From positions 2,294,001 to 2,358,000 of the forward strand of contig CANUEZ040000140.1 in the NCBI GenBank assembly GCA_948099385.1: DNA of 64,000 nt, in the 5' to 3' direction. This document shows, piece after piece, positions 37,263-49,289 of this stretch. The stretch is from Fasciola hepatica. Lineage: Eukaryota > Platyhelminthes > Trematoda > Plagiorchiida > Fasciolidae. The notes under the pieces were generated by a model. It searched no databases and was not told where the DNA came from. It saw only the letters and a list, made by a program, of their open reading frames with translations. The translations under genes and the position numbers were made by a program. Position 1 is the first letter of the stretch; every line of letters starts with the position of its first letter.

Positions 37263-37817
37263 GTCGATGAAGCAACGCAAGTAAAAGCCCAGTGATGCTC
37301 AACCCCCATTCTCACTGCCGGTTTCGGTCCCTGGACTAGCCTTGTCAGTCGCTTTCAGTGTGACGAACAGTACCTGGCTGGACAATTTCTGATAAACAGA
37401 TCTAGCGCCACAGTTTATTCGGTAAAGCACCACTACTCCATCACTGTGCTCGTTATCTCTTGTTATCGCTCTTCCAGGCCCGAACATTGCCACCGTTGGT
37501 GTTTATTAAGGTTGATATCCCAATATCCTTCCCTTTTCCTTGGGTTCATGTCTATTAGTCCTTTGGACCACTGAGCCCAGGAAGATAAGTGAATTTTACC
37601 GAGTAAACGCTGCCATCCGGTGTCCGTCTTCTCTCTTCCCTGCGCTGAGTCCGAGAGCCGGTGGGGATCTGTCCAGTATTTGTGTATCAAATACCAACAC
37701 CGAGTCTATCTCGCGTTCATTTCAGATCAATCACCATCTTGACTATCAGCCCGGATCCGCCTTGGCCGCTGGAGTACCATTGGACATTCATTCACATTAG
37801 TCAAACGCGACTAGTCT
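37263..37817. other. Sequence between two SINE copies
   Basis: About 550 bp, somewhat richer in GC than its surroundings (for example 37,540-37,760). Overlapping frames on both strands were seen without recognised motifs. The SINE copies on the two sides point away from each other. It may be part of a composite repeat. Confidence 0.35.
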
Positions 37818-37935
37818 TACCGCAGTAGCTCAGCTGACAAAACAACTTTTCATCAAACGGCAAGTAGCCAGTTTGATTACGTCTGGCAGTGTGGATTTTT
37901 GGTTACAGATAATCCAAACGGATTTCCCATCACTG
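37818..37935 (+). repeat. tRNA-derived SINE copy (diverged)
   Basis: Starts ACCGCAGTAGCTCAGCTG, keeps a degraded B box (CAGTTTGATTACG), and continues with AATCCAAACGGATTTCCCAT. That last part aligns with ATACAAGTGGATTTTCCATT after the SINE at 12,938. It is the most diverged of the three SINE loci in the window. Confidence 0.55.
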
Positions 37936-39439
37936 TTCCAAAAGTAAATCTGGCACATCAGTTATCCGGTTGTCTGATTAGTCGGGTTCTCTTAAAAAAA
38001 TGTATTCAATATGTGAATTCAGTTTGCTACCCAGTTACCCGTGTAGCAAAGTGGAAAGTTCGGGTATCGTTTTACGAACTGTGAGGTCAGTTGAATTTTT
38101 CCCTGAGATTCATTTTATTAAACGACGAAAAATTGCATGACTGCACTTTTGTCATCTTTCTAATATCGTTGGTTTTAGTCCAGCACGTGATCAGATGGCA
38201 CTTTGTGACCTCCGGCTTACGCAGCTTTTTCATGAGCAGGTGAACTTTGAGGATCTGTAAAGCTTTTGGTTAGAAAAAGAAGTCTTTATTTGTGACTGAG
38301 CAATATGGTCATGGGGTCCGCGCAAATTAATGAAAATTAATTATCCTGAGCCAAACCATCATTTCTATTATTAGGTTTCCCTTTTATTTTTATTCATTTA
38401 CGAAAAAATCTCAAGTTGCCCCAAATTAACTTTAAACATTTTTCAAAGGGGAAATTGCTCTATTAAATAGATATCATAAAACTGAGCGGATACGGATTTA
38501 CGATTGTGGTATCGATGGATCAGTGTTCCTCTGCAGGGGTTGTGTTGTGTTCGGCGCGGAAAATACAAAAAAACTGAGGAACTCTATGAACACAAAACTT
38601 AGTGGATGCCTTAACTGAATCGTAAGCTTACTTTAGTCGAGCACCAATAAGGCTGCCTACAGCCTGACCACGACAATAACAAAGGTGTCTTTCTTGCAAA
38701 CGTCAAATGTGTACAATCGGGAAGAGTGAAAAAATGTACCCTTCCAGTCTGATAACTTATTCATTGTTCTTTGTATTGTATCCTTGCTTGGATGGTCATG
38801 GTATATTCGAGGTCGTAATAACTGGCGTCATAAGAGTCACAACGTGAATGTCACCGGAATGAGTTTCTTATCGGAATTACCATCATGGATACCGTTCCTG
38901 TGAGCCATCAAGTCTTACTACCCGGTGTGAAAAATAATTCCAAAGCCATAACAAATCACTGTGAAATGTGGATTTCTCCACAACGGTAACAGTGGATAAA
39001 CTTCATTCTGCTTACCGTGTTGGATTTTGAGTGGCCAAATAGGTGAACCACCTCATTTGCCTTCATATTTCGTCGTGATGGCCTGTGAGAAACGGGAAAT
39101 AAATAATCTCTCCGAATGCGTTAATTGTTTTCTGACAGTAATTTCTTTTAAAAAACCAATAAACACAATTGCCCAAGTCTAGCTTATTGAATTTGGCACG
39201 TCACTTCTTGTTCCAGCTCCCTTTTTTACATGAATAATGTCAACAATATTCGTTCTTGTACAGAATCTTTCTGAACAGGTTCCTTCACAGAAAATCTCAC
39301 AAAGTGCTTTATCATGGTATCCCAATTCAATTATCTACTGCGTAGTGAAAACTTGCTGTCATGAATGGGTATTCCTCCATCATCACGAAAACAAACGAGA
39401 TGTCTAGCGAATCACCATATTCTGACCCTAATTGCCAGG
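37936..39439. other. Unassigned sequence
   Basis: No open frame above about 70 codons and no recognised element. The stretch is AT-rich, with no tandem structure noticed. Confidence 0.45.
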
Positions 39440-40152
39440 TCGTGTATTCCATGGAATATCAACAGCTTTCTTCCTGTGAACCCTTCATCAACTGCGAAAT
39501 AGCTAACAAAACAAATAGATTATGCCATTTGCTCCAAATGCGTCTGTGTTCTTCGGCTGCTTGCCACTAAGCAGCAACATAATTGATACCTACAGAAATG
39601 GGATTTCTCCCGACAGGAGTAGCATTCATGCTTCCGTGGTGAAAACCACACGCAATCAATTGTACTTTCAAGACTTTACAAATTATTCACATTTCATCGT
39701 ACATTCATATTCACATATGTAGCATCAGCCAAATTGATCATGGTGACTGTAGTCATGCAATTTCAACTTTACACAGAGTAGTACATACCCACATTGAGCA
39801 GTATTCAGTGAGCAAGAGTTCTGTACGCCTAATAATTGTTTGGTATTAAATGAAATTAATTACAAAATTAAATTCCACAACAAGGACAATATTTTTTTGC
39901 CCAGAACTCGACAGTCCCTGGTGACAAATTGGTACTTACTTTTGTACGTATGTGCATTTGTGTGCATAAACCTGCACACACATGTGCATAATTCTATGTA
40001 TGTAAGTACGGATGGATGGATGGATGAATGTGGGCATGTCCAAATATTTAGAAGAGGATCCAATTTAGGATTTCCTTGGATTCTTTCTACATCCATTCGT
40101 CACCTGGTGCTACCATGAAAGCGGTTTTTGTGATATGGTAACCAAGACTGAG
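39440..40152 (+). repeat. Dispersed repeat R4, longest copy
   Basis: The first part (39,440-39,890) aligns loosely with 45,470-45,960. Shared pieces include CAACAGCTTTCTT, TCCGTGGT.AAAACCAC and TGCAATTTCAACTT. The second part (39,890-40,152) is nearly identical to 44,599-44,860, including CTCGACAGTCCCTGGTG and TTAGGATTTCCTTGGATTC. Because the 45.5-kb copy keeps aligning through the GACAGT junction, the two parts belong to one family. The overlapping ORFs here are repeat-derived. The class is unknown. Confidence 0.6.
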
Positions 40153-40892
40153 AGACAGATGAGGCACTTCCTTATATCACCAGTTAGAGAATAAAAAAAT
40201 TGAAAAATGTACAACCATGTAAATGGTTCACTTTCACGTCCGCGATGTAACAATACCGATCCACCGGTTGTGTCAGTATTCCGACTCCATTCTACCCAAA
40301 TGCTTGCAACAATTGGATTGTTCATTTTACATATCATTCCCATTTCTTTTCTTTGATTGCTGCTGTTGATACCCTACACGGTAGCAACCCACTTGAACTA
40401 TCCTACGGACTGCTTGACATTTCAATGAGTTCTATTTATACTCTCACAGGACCCGTCAGTTGCGGGATGCTTTCGACGCATCCATTGCCTTTTCCTTGGT
40501 CTGCTGCTCTCGACTGGCTGGTCCGAATGTCTGATACACACCTAGTTCTGTTGCCACGGCAGTCCCCAGTGTGTTATTTTCCGTGTTCTCCAAGACAAAG
40601 TATGCACAACGAATGATTGATTATTGTTTGTCAATGTGTAAAATAACATAGAAGCAATGAACTTTATGATGCGAGCAGTTAGAGCCAAATGCTTTAGTGT
40701 GGACTTTCTTCTTTGTCAAAGATTCTATCCTGTGGTGGAATATTCTTTGACAAAAGCTCTTTCAGTCTCGTCGTCACACACCAGTTCGAATTCAATGTAG
40801 AATTTTTGCGCAGAATCGACTCACGATTTCGTTAATCCAAACGATTCTTTTTCATATTTATTGAACGATTTCAATTGTACTCGGTAACACAT
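40153..40892. other. Unassigned sequence
   Basis: Overlapping frames at 40,110-40,343 (-) and 40,353-40,616 (+) have no recognised motif. No element was seen. Confidence 0.4.
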
Positions 40893-41087
40893 TTATAGCA
40901 AAATACTGACCCTTACTACGATTGAATCACAAGGATAGCTGACAGTGTAGACTCCAACAAGGAATTTATTTTTCGACAGATGATGAATTATTTTCCTCCA
41001 ACTTAATGAATACTGTTCGAAGAAATCTTCAAAAAGAGTTGTGCGGCAATCCATCACAAAGTGACCGCCGAAAGATCCATCAGTCAA
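40893..41087 (-). pseudogene. Possible relative of the arm-edge open frame
   Basis: The minus-strand peptide (64 codons) can be aligned with the frame at 8,403-8,631. At the DNA level TTCCTCCAACTTAATGAA resembles TTCCTCAATCTCATTGAA, followed by roughly matching CTGTT..AGAAATC and GCAAT blocks. If real, a diverged coding repeat occurs in both places. The similarity is weak and was judged by eye. Confidence 0.3.
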
Positions 41088-42035
41088 AGTGCAAACCTGT
41101 TCAATTTGAACATTTCAGTGCGATCAGTAGTCGTCATTTCGTTGAGCAATCGACCACGGCAACTTCTTAGTCAAATATTGGTGCCTTTGTCTTCCTTGAG
41201 GTAGTAAAGCGAAGTGAGATCAATTTATGCTCAGAGGAATGAATCTTTCATAGCAACGCGCACTTGAGAACTCGGAGTGGTACATGAATGATTTTCAATG
41301 ATTTATTCGTTAACAAGTGCACGACACATTCAAAATCAAAGTGTTGAAATGGTTCAGAGATCAAGAATGTAAATGAACAACAAAAACATCCGTCTCCGAC
41401 TTTTGTGGACAAGTGCTATCAAGTAGGAATGGGATAAGCATGTCGAATTGTGCAGTGAGTACCCATTCATTCCCGAACCTATACCTACATGCCGTCGCTG
41501 AGTCGATAAACGATCCATTATTCGAGCCTATCTTGTGTACACCGGTAAAACTCTTACCAGTCCCATCACTGTTCGGACTGCAAGTTGACCACCAATATAC
41601 CGACCACTCTTCACGGAACAAAGTGACGGCCGCGATCTGGTCGTACAGTCTGAAATTTCGACCTAATCTAACCACACCACAAGCACCATTTGTCCAGCTC
41701 TCTGAATTCTTTGCAGTTTTCAAGGAACCCATTTTCGGGTTTGGTCTGTACAGAGAATAAATTATCGAAAAAGACTATCTGCCTACCGAACCAAGATATA
41801 GTGCTGCTATGAACAAATTCTTCAGTCCATCGCACATGAAGTGGTTGGTTTTGCAAAAACAGCCGAGATATGCTGACGAATGATTTATCACAAAATGTGC
41901 GACTGCTATTTTCTCTCCTCACGTCATAGCCCTGAACGCCATCAAATTAAAATCCAAAGAGAGAGGCCTTTGTTGCGCACAGTCTCTGTTGTACTGTGAG
42001 TTAACAAAACTCACTCAGTTTATTGATTCTGCTTT
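41088..42035. other. Unassigned sequence with long overlapping open frames
   Basis: Frames of 115 and 123 codons on opposite strands overlap at 41,361-41,760, in a part with few stop codons. Neither matches a known family. Only one, or neither, can be real; the low stop density may reflect local composition. Confidence 0.3.
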
Positions 42036-42108
42036 CTTGATAACGGAAGTGATATTTTTGACTTAAAGTAAAGAATCTTTATCAACCTAACGTGCAAAAT
42101 GAGCATCA
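42036..42108 (+). repeat. Short dispersed repeat R5, copy 1
   Basis: Shares GATAACGG.AGTG, TTTTTGAC.TAAAGTAAAGAAT and ACGTGCAAAATGAGCATCAT with 44,522-44,599. At the second locus an R4 segment directly follows this unit. Confidence 0.65.
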
Positions 42109-43189
42109 TTTCAGCTACATTCGGGACAAACCGAATGGATATTCCTTTTTTTGGCACTAAGGTCCAGCCATTCAGAGAATTTTCCTTATAACTGACGACC
42201 TGAATTATGTACAACCAAACAAGTGGCTCCTAACTTAGATAGCGAGGTCATTGATATAACCCTCGAACTTTGACTCCAAAAGCGTCTTTCTTACTCAAGC
42301 CTTCTATCTTACATGGTTCATAACTAATCTAGACAGCCTACAATGGTAAACCAACCAATCAAAAGCCATCAGTTAGGTGACCAGCCACAAGACATGAACA
42401 GTATGGAAAGTGCATGGTGTGTACAGTTGACGCGAAACACACAGTTGAGATTCAGCCCTGATATCATGGAGGTAGCACGTGTCATCCAGAGCAAGGTATT
42501 GTACTTTATTGTAGTAAAGACCTGAGCTAGCTAAAAAAAACCAAATATCAGTCAAATTAGGGTAACATGATCGTCGTCACTTTGAAATGAGCATCAGATT
42601 TAAAACTACAGAAAAACTGGATCAACCATCGAGATTCACGCAAAGTTCCTCTGTCACTTTCATCTCTTCCACCAGAATGCTTGCTAAACAAGGCACTGTA
42701 GAGTTGCAATAGGTATTTATAGAGAAAGGGAAAAGTCTAAATGCTGAATGCTTAAAGGGATGCGAACGGCATGCAGTTAAGTCATGGTACATGGTATAGG
42801 GGATAGGTGGGGTACGCAAGAATATTCTTGGCGAATTTTTCCCAAGCTATAATGTGCAAATCGTAAAGTTTAGAGATAAGAGATCCTACGGGGATCAAAG
42901 GAGCACGACTGACAATGGCCAGCCCGGTGGATGAGCGCCGTTGAAGTTTGGTACCCCGGATAAATGTGGCACAGTGTTTCTACGATTTTCATTCGTATGA
43001 GTTGAACATTGGTACTGTTGTATCCCGTATTCAGTAAGCATAAGAAAGGCGTACTTGCACGAGTAAATGTGAGCCGTAGCAACGTACAGTAAGCGCCAGT
43101 ACAAGTGAGCAAGTGAAACGCAATTATGTGTGAGTACGTGCGTCAGTGATGCACGTAGTCCAAAGCATGAGGCAGCTGTACAGTCGGTT
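42109..43189. other. Unassigned sequence
   Basis: Only short frames (60-80 codons) with no recognised motif. The stretch runs up to the left arm of the second inverted repeat. Confidence 0.4.
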
Positions 43190-44507
43190 TAATTCGTGCA
43201 AGGTCGTGCGACATGTGATACAATCTGATTGGTCAGTGCTGTCCGGGAGGAAGCGCGACAAATTTCAGCTGCGTGCATGTGAGCACGATTGCAGGCATGC
43301 GTCCATATTCGCACGGTGTGTCCATTAGGCGTGGGCGAGTAAGCACATGACTGAACATGCCAGCAGGTACAACATGAATCATTCCACAAGGAAAGAAAAC
43401 CATCCCAATACCTGCGGGATCAATTTGACTGTGGTTTCTTTTCAGTCCGTTTCAGTTCGAGAATAAACAAGCAATAAACGGTTATTTTGCGGAACATCTG
43501 GCGTGTCGCTTTTTCCTGTTAGAGAGCACCATTTCACCGGAAACAGTTTAAACTCTGCTCTTCATGAAAGACAGTTCGTTCTCAGCACGAATCGCATCAA
43601 TAAGGTTTGGCACGTAGTATCCGTGATTATAATTTAGAGTCCTTCTCATTACCTCATCAGACTGTTGAGCGACCATCTACCAATGTAGCCGAATGATCAA
43701 AGGTTTGAACTTTGAAACATGGTTCTCATGATTCACATGTACTTAACCGGGTTTTCTGGTGAACGTTTTTAGGTGTTTGAACAATCCCGGCAGCATGTGC
43801 CGTAGCTCACAGATCTGGTCGTGCTCCTATGGCTGACTGACTGCCCCCTCTGTGTTCACTGAGAGACAGGCATAAACACACAAAAACACGCACACAAACG
43901 CATTTCATTGTACTTCATTAACATTCGATAGTTATTTCTGTCGTGCTTGCCTCGTGAATACATAAGTGCTATTGCCAACGTACACACTCTGCTGAATACC
44001 ATCTGAATTTCGCGTCTTCCTCATTACTTTCCGAGGTTTGAGCGTAGAACTTCCGATTACTGGGTTTCGTAATTCAGTGCATTCCTTCTTCACATCCAGT
44101 GTACAAATAATACGCCAACCTAATTTGGAAATTAGCATTTTGCAAAGCCTTTCCAATGATTGAACTTTATCAACTAAAAGGTCACGTATTCTTCACTCAT
44201 TACAAATCAGACTATAGAATCACCGCGAACAAGGAGGTGAAAATATTTCCCCTGTTTTGGTCATCCGATAATCTGAGAATATATACTGAACAACAAAATA
44301 TTCACAGATTTATCTGGATTAAATTCATATTGTTGTCGAAATTCCAGTTAGGAGCTGCCAGTGGTTAGTCACTTATAGACGAACGAATATTCTCGCCGAT
44401 TATATTTCGTTCCTAGATTTCGTCACAGCCTAAATGACGCAATTACCCCTACAATTCTAGATTTGATTGAGGCCGATGTGCCTCATTAATCCCTGTAAGC
44501 AATGTTT
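43190..44507 (+). repeat. Second inverted repeat, left arm
   Basis: The reverse complement matches 62,621-64,000. Mirrored positions sum to 107,125 over the inner kilobase (44,156 pairs with 62,969) and to about 107,189 near the far end. One net indel of about 64 bp therefore separates them, located where the left arm has 43,380-43,440 and the right has about 63,705-63,800. Identity looks like 90-95%. The two copies lie 18 kb apart. The far end may extend a little beyond 43,190, but the partner is cut by the window end. Confidence 0.85.
43932..44156 (-). pseudogene. Open frame in second inverted repeat, left copy
   Basis: A 74-codon minus-strand frame matching the plus-strand frame at 62,952-63,221. 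In a 59-residue aligned core about 11 residues differ, most explained by single transitions, so nearly every DNA change alters the protein. That pattern argues against selection for a protein. The element family is unknown. Confidence 0.25.
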
Positions 44508-44521
44508 GTTTAATTTTGTGC

Positions 44522-44599
44522 TCTCGATAACGGCAGTGCCTTTTTTGACCTAAAGTAAAGAATTTGTACCAACATTACGTGCAAAATGAGCATCATTTT
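44522..44599 (+). repeat. Short dispersed repeat R5, copy 2
   Basis: Direct counterpart of 42,036-42,108. It ends with ATGAGCATCATTTTTTTTTG, where the R4 segment begins. Confidence 0.65.
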
Positions 44600-44860
44600 T
44601 TTTTGCCTAGAGCTCGACAGTCCCTGGTGGCAAATTGGTACTTACTTTTGTACGTATGTGCATTTGTGTGCATAAACCTGCACACACATGTGTATAATTC
44701 TATGTATGTAAGTACGGATGGATGGGTGGATGAATGTGGGCATGTCCAAATATTTAGAAGAGGATCCAATTTAGGATTTCCTTGGATTCTTTCTACATCC
44801 ATTCGTCACCTGGTGCTACCATGAAAGCGGTTTTTGTGATATGGTAACGAAGACTGCGAG
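44599..44860 (+). repeat. Dispersed repeat R4, short copy
   Basis: Nearly identical to 39,890-40,152 over about 255 bp, with scattered substitutions. The part upstream of CTCGACAG present at 39.4 kb is absent, so this looks like a copy truncated at one end, as LINEs and SINEs often are. It adjoins R5. Confidence 0.8.
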
Positions 44861-45469
44861 ATAGGTTAGGCAAACCGTATCTGACATTTTGCTTCATTTT
44901 CTTTGTAATGACGAGTAATAATTTACAAAAAAATACCCTCTTTGAGTATACTAGATGTCCTTTGATCGTTCATTTTGTTTGTCAAAATCCGGTAAAAATT
45001 TATCCAAGTGTGTTATGCAAATGTTCGTCCACAATGTATAGTTACAACTCCATTTCCAAACTAAGGATATGTGAAAAAGCTAACTGATTCACGAGGAGAT
45101 TCCGGGGCAAAATATTCCACACAAAAACGTACAAAATGCGTTAACAGGACTGTATCACACTCTCATTTGCTACTATGGTGACAGTTTCCTGACAAGAGTG
45201 TGCCTTTCTGCAGTATTGTGAATACGAAGAGAATAGTTAACTGACCACTCTCATAAAAGCTTGATTTCAAGGTCATGTATTCGAGGATATTCTGTAACCG
45301 TCAGACTGTAGACGACCATATTGGCGTTCCATTAATGTAAGCGTGACTCCTATGAGACACTTACTGAGCTTCAGGCTGAAAGAGCTTTCTACGTTTTTGT
45401 CATTTCACATTGAACAGGTGAAACCTCCCCACCCCTCCCCCTTCACCTCGGTGGAGAATCACTGGTTCT
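44861..45469. other. Unassigned sequence
   Basis: No open frame over 60 codons and no recognised element between two R4 copies. A C-rich stretch (CCCCACCCCTCCCCC) is at about 45,428-45,442. Confidence 0.4.
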
Positions 45470-45960
45470 GGCATACTACAATCAACAGCTTTCTTTCTTG
45501 TAAACCTACCAGCAACTGAGAGACAGCTAACCTACCACCAAGTTATACATCTTGTTCTAGATACTTTGTTGTTGGTGTTGCTTTCACCTACTAAACAGAA
45601 ATATAGTCGACTTTTCCGCAGGAGGAGCTACTCTTGGCAGAAGTAGTATTTATATCTCCGTGGTAAAAACCACGTGCCATGAACTCTACATTCATTACCT
45701 TACAAGTTATTCGTATTCGATTGCTTATTCAAATTTCGTCTCTCAAGTATCATTCAAATGAATCGTGTTAACCACAGTGGTGCAATTTCAACTTCGCACA
45801 GAATATTACAGAACTAACTCGAACAATGTTCGTTTACCAAGAAGCTTATATTCCCAGCCATTGTTTGGATTATATGAATGTAATTACAAACCCTAGGCTC
45901 ACAATGAAGAAAACATTTCTTGGAATTTCGACAGTACTTCGTCCAATGTACTTCGGTAAA
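45470..45960 (+). repeat. Dispersed repeat R4, diverged copy
   Basis: Aligns loosely (perhaps two-thirds identity) with 39,440-39,930. Landmarks are AATCAACAGCTTTCTT, CTCCGTGGTAAAAACCAC, TGGTGCAATTTCAACTTCGC and TGTAATTACAAA. The near-identical 255-bp tail of the other copies is missing here. Confidence 0.5.
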
Positions 45961-47959
45961 AGAGGATATTATTTATCACTCACCTTCCGGTCTTTCACCG
46001 AATAATTTTTTTCCGTGTAAGATGAAAAATGAGTAACTGATAAAGCACGACAAATGCATTCTTCAAAGGGGAGTGTGAAAGAGTTATTCTTACAAAATTT
46101 TCTCGTTAAACAAACGCGAAGACACTGCACGGTTTCATGATTTGACCGAAATTCTCGAGGCAGTATGGTAGGCAGCGTCCTTTCTAGCTGACATTCACTT
46201 GCAAAACAAGCCCATCGATCTCATCGACGCATTAAAATTATGCCACTTTTCTGCTTGGTTACTGCATCGTTTAGTTGATCAACGCTTCTCGATAATACTA
46301 AACTCTGAGAGACTGACCCAACTGTCATCGGTCGGCTACTTCTGGCATACGGACTGACTGTTTCGAAAAATCGTACTATCCTTTAAAGCTTGCAGTGCCT
46401 TTTATACTAACCCTAATAACATTATATAAATCATTGATAATATGAATTCCATTTTTCATTTTTGAACCGGTGAAACTGCGCAACTATTTATGACAATCCA
46501 CATTACATGTTAGGCATGGATCGAATGCTCCACAAGGAAAAGTCAATAGTCTATGCTTAATCTAACTGGCAAAAGCGAGTGAAGAAATGTATTTTTAATC
46601 ATCAGCAAAGGAAATTCCAGATTGATTTGCTATTTTGAGACCGCCCAAAATTGCCCAATATGCGTTGAGCTTGAGACCACCAGGACTTGAGTAATAACAC
46701 TTACGGTTTTCTTCATTTGACAAACTCTGAATTGATTCAACTGGTAAATTCTTCGGCTGCAGCGGGCTTGATCTCGCACATGGAAGACGCACAAAAGTTT
46801 AGTGCGGTGTCGGCTGTGCTGTCTAAGTTGAAAACAGGGCTTCCAAAACTCCGTAAATAGAGCTGCCTTTTTCAGTTTCCACGTAATCATAGCACATGGC
46901 ATCGGCCAAATAGGAATTGTAATTTTAACGCATACAAGTGGATGGCCCAATGAATCGATCATTATCCGACCTTCAAAAATACACGCCTATCTGGTTTCGT
47001 TTAGTTTCTGTGGCTACAATGTCGAAACACTGATCTATTTATTTATTGCTGCACTGTTTTTTTTCGGACTATATCAAGCTTGTTTCCTTCTCTGTGATTC
47101 AGAAAAATCAGGTCAAATTAGTGGTTATCGACAAGAAGCCTAGAAACAGAGCTTCCGTCGTCTAATCCATTTACTAAATTCGGGAATTTTTATCCATCAG
47201 ATGCTTTGTTCAACAAATATAAATGCCGTCCGCCAACAGGCCTGTGTATTTTCTCATTTCACACACTCGGCAAGCACCGGTCAACAAGACTTAAAAGAAG
47301 ACTAACAAGACAAGTAGGTCAGGGTCAATCAACATGTCTGTTCACACATTGTTTGTTCCGGTCTCCAACATCTCCCTCACTAATACTTTGAGCTTTGTGA
47401 CATTTCATTCGGGTGTTTATCTGGAATGGTTGTATGAAAAGCCTGTTTCGATGTGGATATCTTCCTACTGGTAGTAGATAGTAGTATGAAGCAACCGAAT
47501 CCAATATAAATAGTGGTATCGGATGTGTTTGTGTTGTGTTTTTGCTGGAACATCATCCAATCACACATAAAACTGACTATCTTGGATGATTCTATCATAT
47601 TTTCTTCAAATCTGAATGACGTACCTTATCTACTGTTCTGATCTGACCCGCAGCTAGTAACCAACAGAAATGTAACTGTATTAGCCAAGAGGATGATGTT
47701 ACCGAAAACGAGCTTGTTCGCTATTCGTGTTTTCTATATATAAACAACAGAAGCCTGTTTTCCTGTTATGTTTCCTGAAGTTCACGTCTGATGTCGTCCT
47801 CTGAAATGTTTTGCCTAGTCATGATCGTCACTGCTGGATCCTGGCGTATGCGACTAAGGTCGAACCTCCGGTTGCCATAAATGCTCATCATTTGTTGATT
47901 GTTTAAGGAGAATCACTTTAAATGTTGTCCTAGTTGTTCAATTGATATACCTAGGAGAT
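45961..47959. other. Unassigned sequence
   Basis: Minus-strand frames at 46,595-46,792 and 46,630-46,962 overlap in different frames, without a recognised motif. A short match to the PLE-tail repeat (CGAAAACGAGCTTGTTCG) is at 47,702-47,719. The first part could include the unrecognised 3' end of the gypsy relic. Confidence 0.4.
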
Positions 47960-48480
47960 ATTACCTGGAACGCTTCAATGTTGAGCTATCCCAAAGTTGG
48001 GCAAAAATAGTTCAATAACCTTGTCTAGCCGTTATATGCTTAGGTATTTATGCATGAAAGGTTTTAATGTATCCGCAAACCTCTCGACATGACCGTTTGT
48101 GGTGGATTTTTTAAATGTAAAACTCCACTGACTGATAAAAAACGTTCGGAAAAGTCATCTTAATTAAACTAAATTTTGTTATCTGAAACAAACATCTCAG
48201 AAAAATCCAGTATACACAAAAAGCTTCCAAAGTGACGGGTCGTTGGTTTAGTGGTGGGCTGTTGCACCGTACCTGCTTCTGATCGTTTAATGCAGAATCA
48301 ATAAGTTAGAGACAGACATCAAAAATTGTACACGGCTCCATGGCTTACGTGCAAATAACCCTGACTGTGACACAATTTACTGAAGGAGATTTCGTAGCTG
48401 TTGCAAACTGGCTGCAACATCTAGCCAGTTCTTGGACATCTTAACCCATGAAAGACCAATAAAAGTAACCGTGTATTAGG
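47960..48480 (-). pseudogene. Gypsy integrase, decayed
   Basis: LARCCSQF..TATKSPSV (48,440-48,380) fits the HHCC zinc region end (C--C----P). MFVSDN (48,196-48,179) is the second catalytic Asp block (FVSDNG-QF) of the DDE core. TTNGHVERFADTLKPFM (48,100-48,050) matches SNGQAERFV-T-K, including the catalytic Glu. VIELFLPNFG (48,020-47,990) follows as expected. The frame has several stops. Confidence 0.8.
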
Positions 48481-48729
48481 GATTTTATCTTGTTGAACTC
48501 AAGATATGCTTCATGAAGCTATCTTGAAACATCTGATTTCAGTGATGACGATAAAGACACTGTCATCTGAGCTCTCTAGAGAATCTTACCGTATAGAACA
48601 TTCTCGAATCAAAGGTTCGGAAGTATTCTTACCATCCGTATTTTAGAAAGCTCTTGATTTCATTGATAGCATTGCCAGCACTTAAAGCATGCTTGATCAT
48701 GCCCGCTCTGATTTTCAGGCATGCGGCAG

Positions 48730-49271
48730 GGCTCATGAATACCTGGTGAACTCCTTTTTTTGAAAATCATTAGACGCAAAATCCACTTCGTCTTCCGCTT
48801 TATCCCGCGTTGTTGAAAAAAGAGGCAGTGCATTGGCATATCCGATATTCGAGGAGGGCATACGATGAATCTGGAAGTTATATCCCAAAAGGGTAGCAAC
48901 GAACCTCTTGAAGCAGTTCGGTGTATGTATAAGAATATTATTTTTGTTCCTAAAATTGACCAAAAGCAATTTATGGTTTTTAAGATAGGCAACATTTTCT
49001 TCCCTGGATCATTTTGTGAAGTTTCCGTTCTGCCAATGAATGATCAATTCACATTGCTCAGTTTAACTATAGCTTTACTTGGTCCAGGTTAATGATCTGG
49101 AAACATGTAAGAACTGTTTATGGAGCCGTCTGTTATCCGGTGCAGGATGACAGATACTTTGCCATATCCAGAAGCATCAGCTGCACGAATATTTATTTTG
49201 GGTGATTCGTAAGGCAGCTGGAATTGGTGAGTCCAGGTCCTCTTGGTGGAGGGGAAGATTAAATTGTTCAA
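48730..49271 (-). pseudogene. Gypsy RNase H, decayed
   Basis: AADASGYGKVSVILHR followed by ITDGSI (49,190-49,115) matches the start of the gypsy RNase H domain (ADAS-YG-GAVL-H---DGS). The C-terminal part reads FKRFVATLLGYNFQI and GYANALP (48,915-48,820), which corresponds to LQRWALLLS-YDF-I and the QADALSR end. The middle of the domain is poorly preserved. Confidence 0.75.
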
Positions 49272-49289
49272 GTGGACTCAGAATAGTGG

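Noticed and set aside
41361..41760. Opposed 123- and 115-codon frames as a gene
   Set aside because: Both strands are open over the same region, which points to low stop density rather than selection. No family was recognised.
48236..48300. tRNA-like A box (GGTTTAGTGGTGGGCT) on the plus strand
   Set aside because: It lies within the minus-strand gypsy integrase coding and has no B box or cloverleaf, so the match is coincidental.
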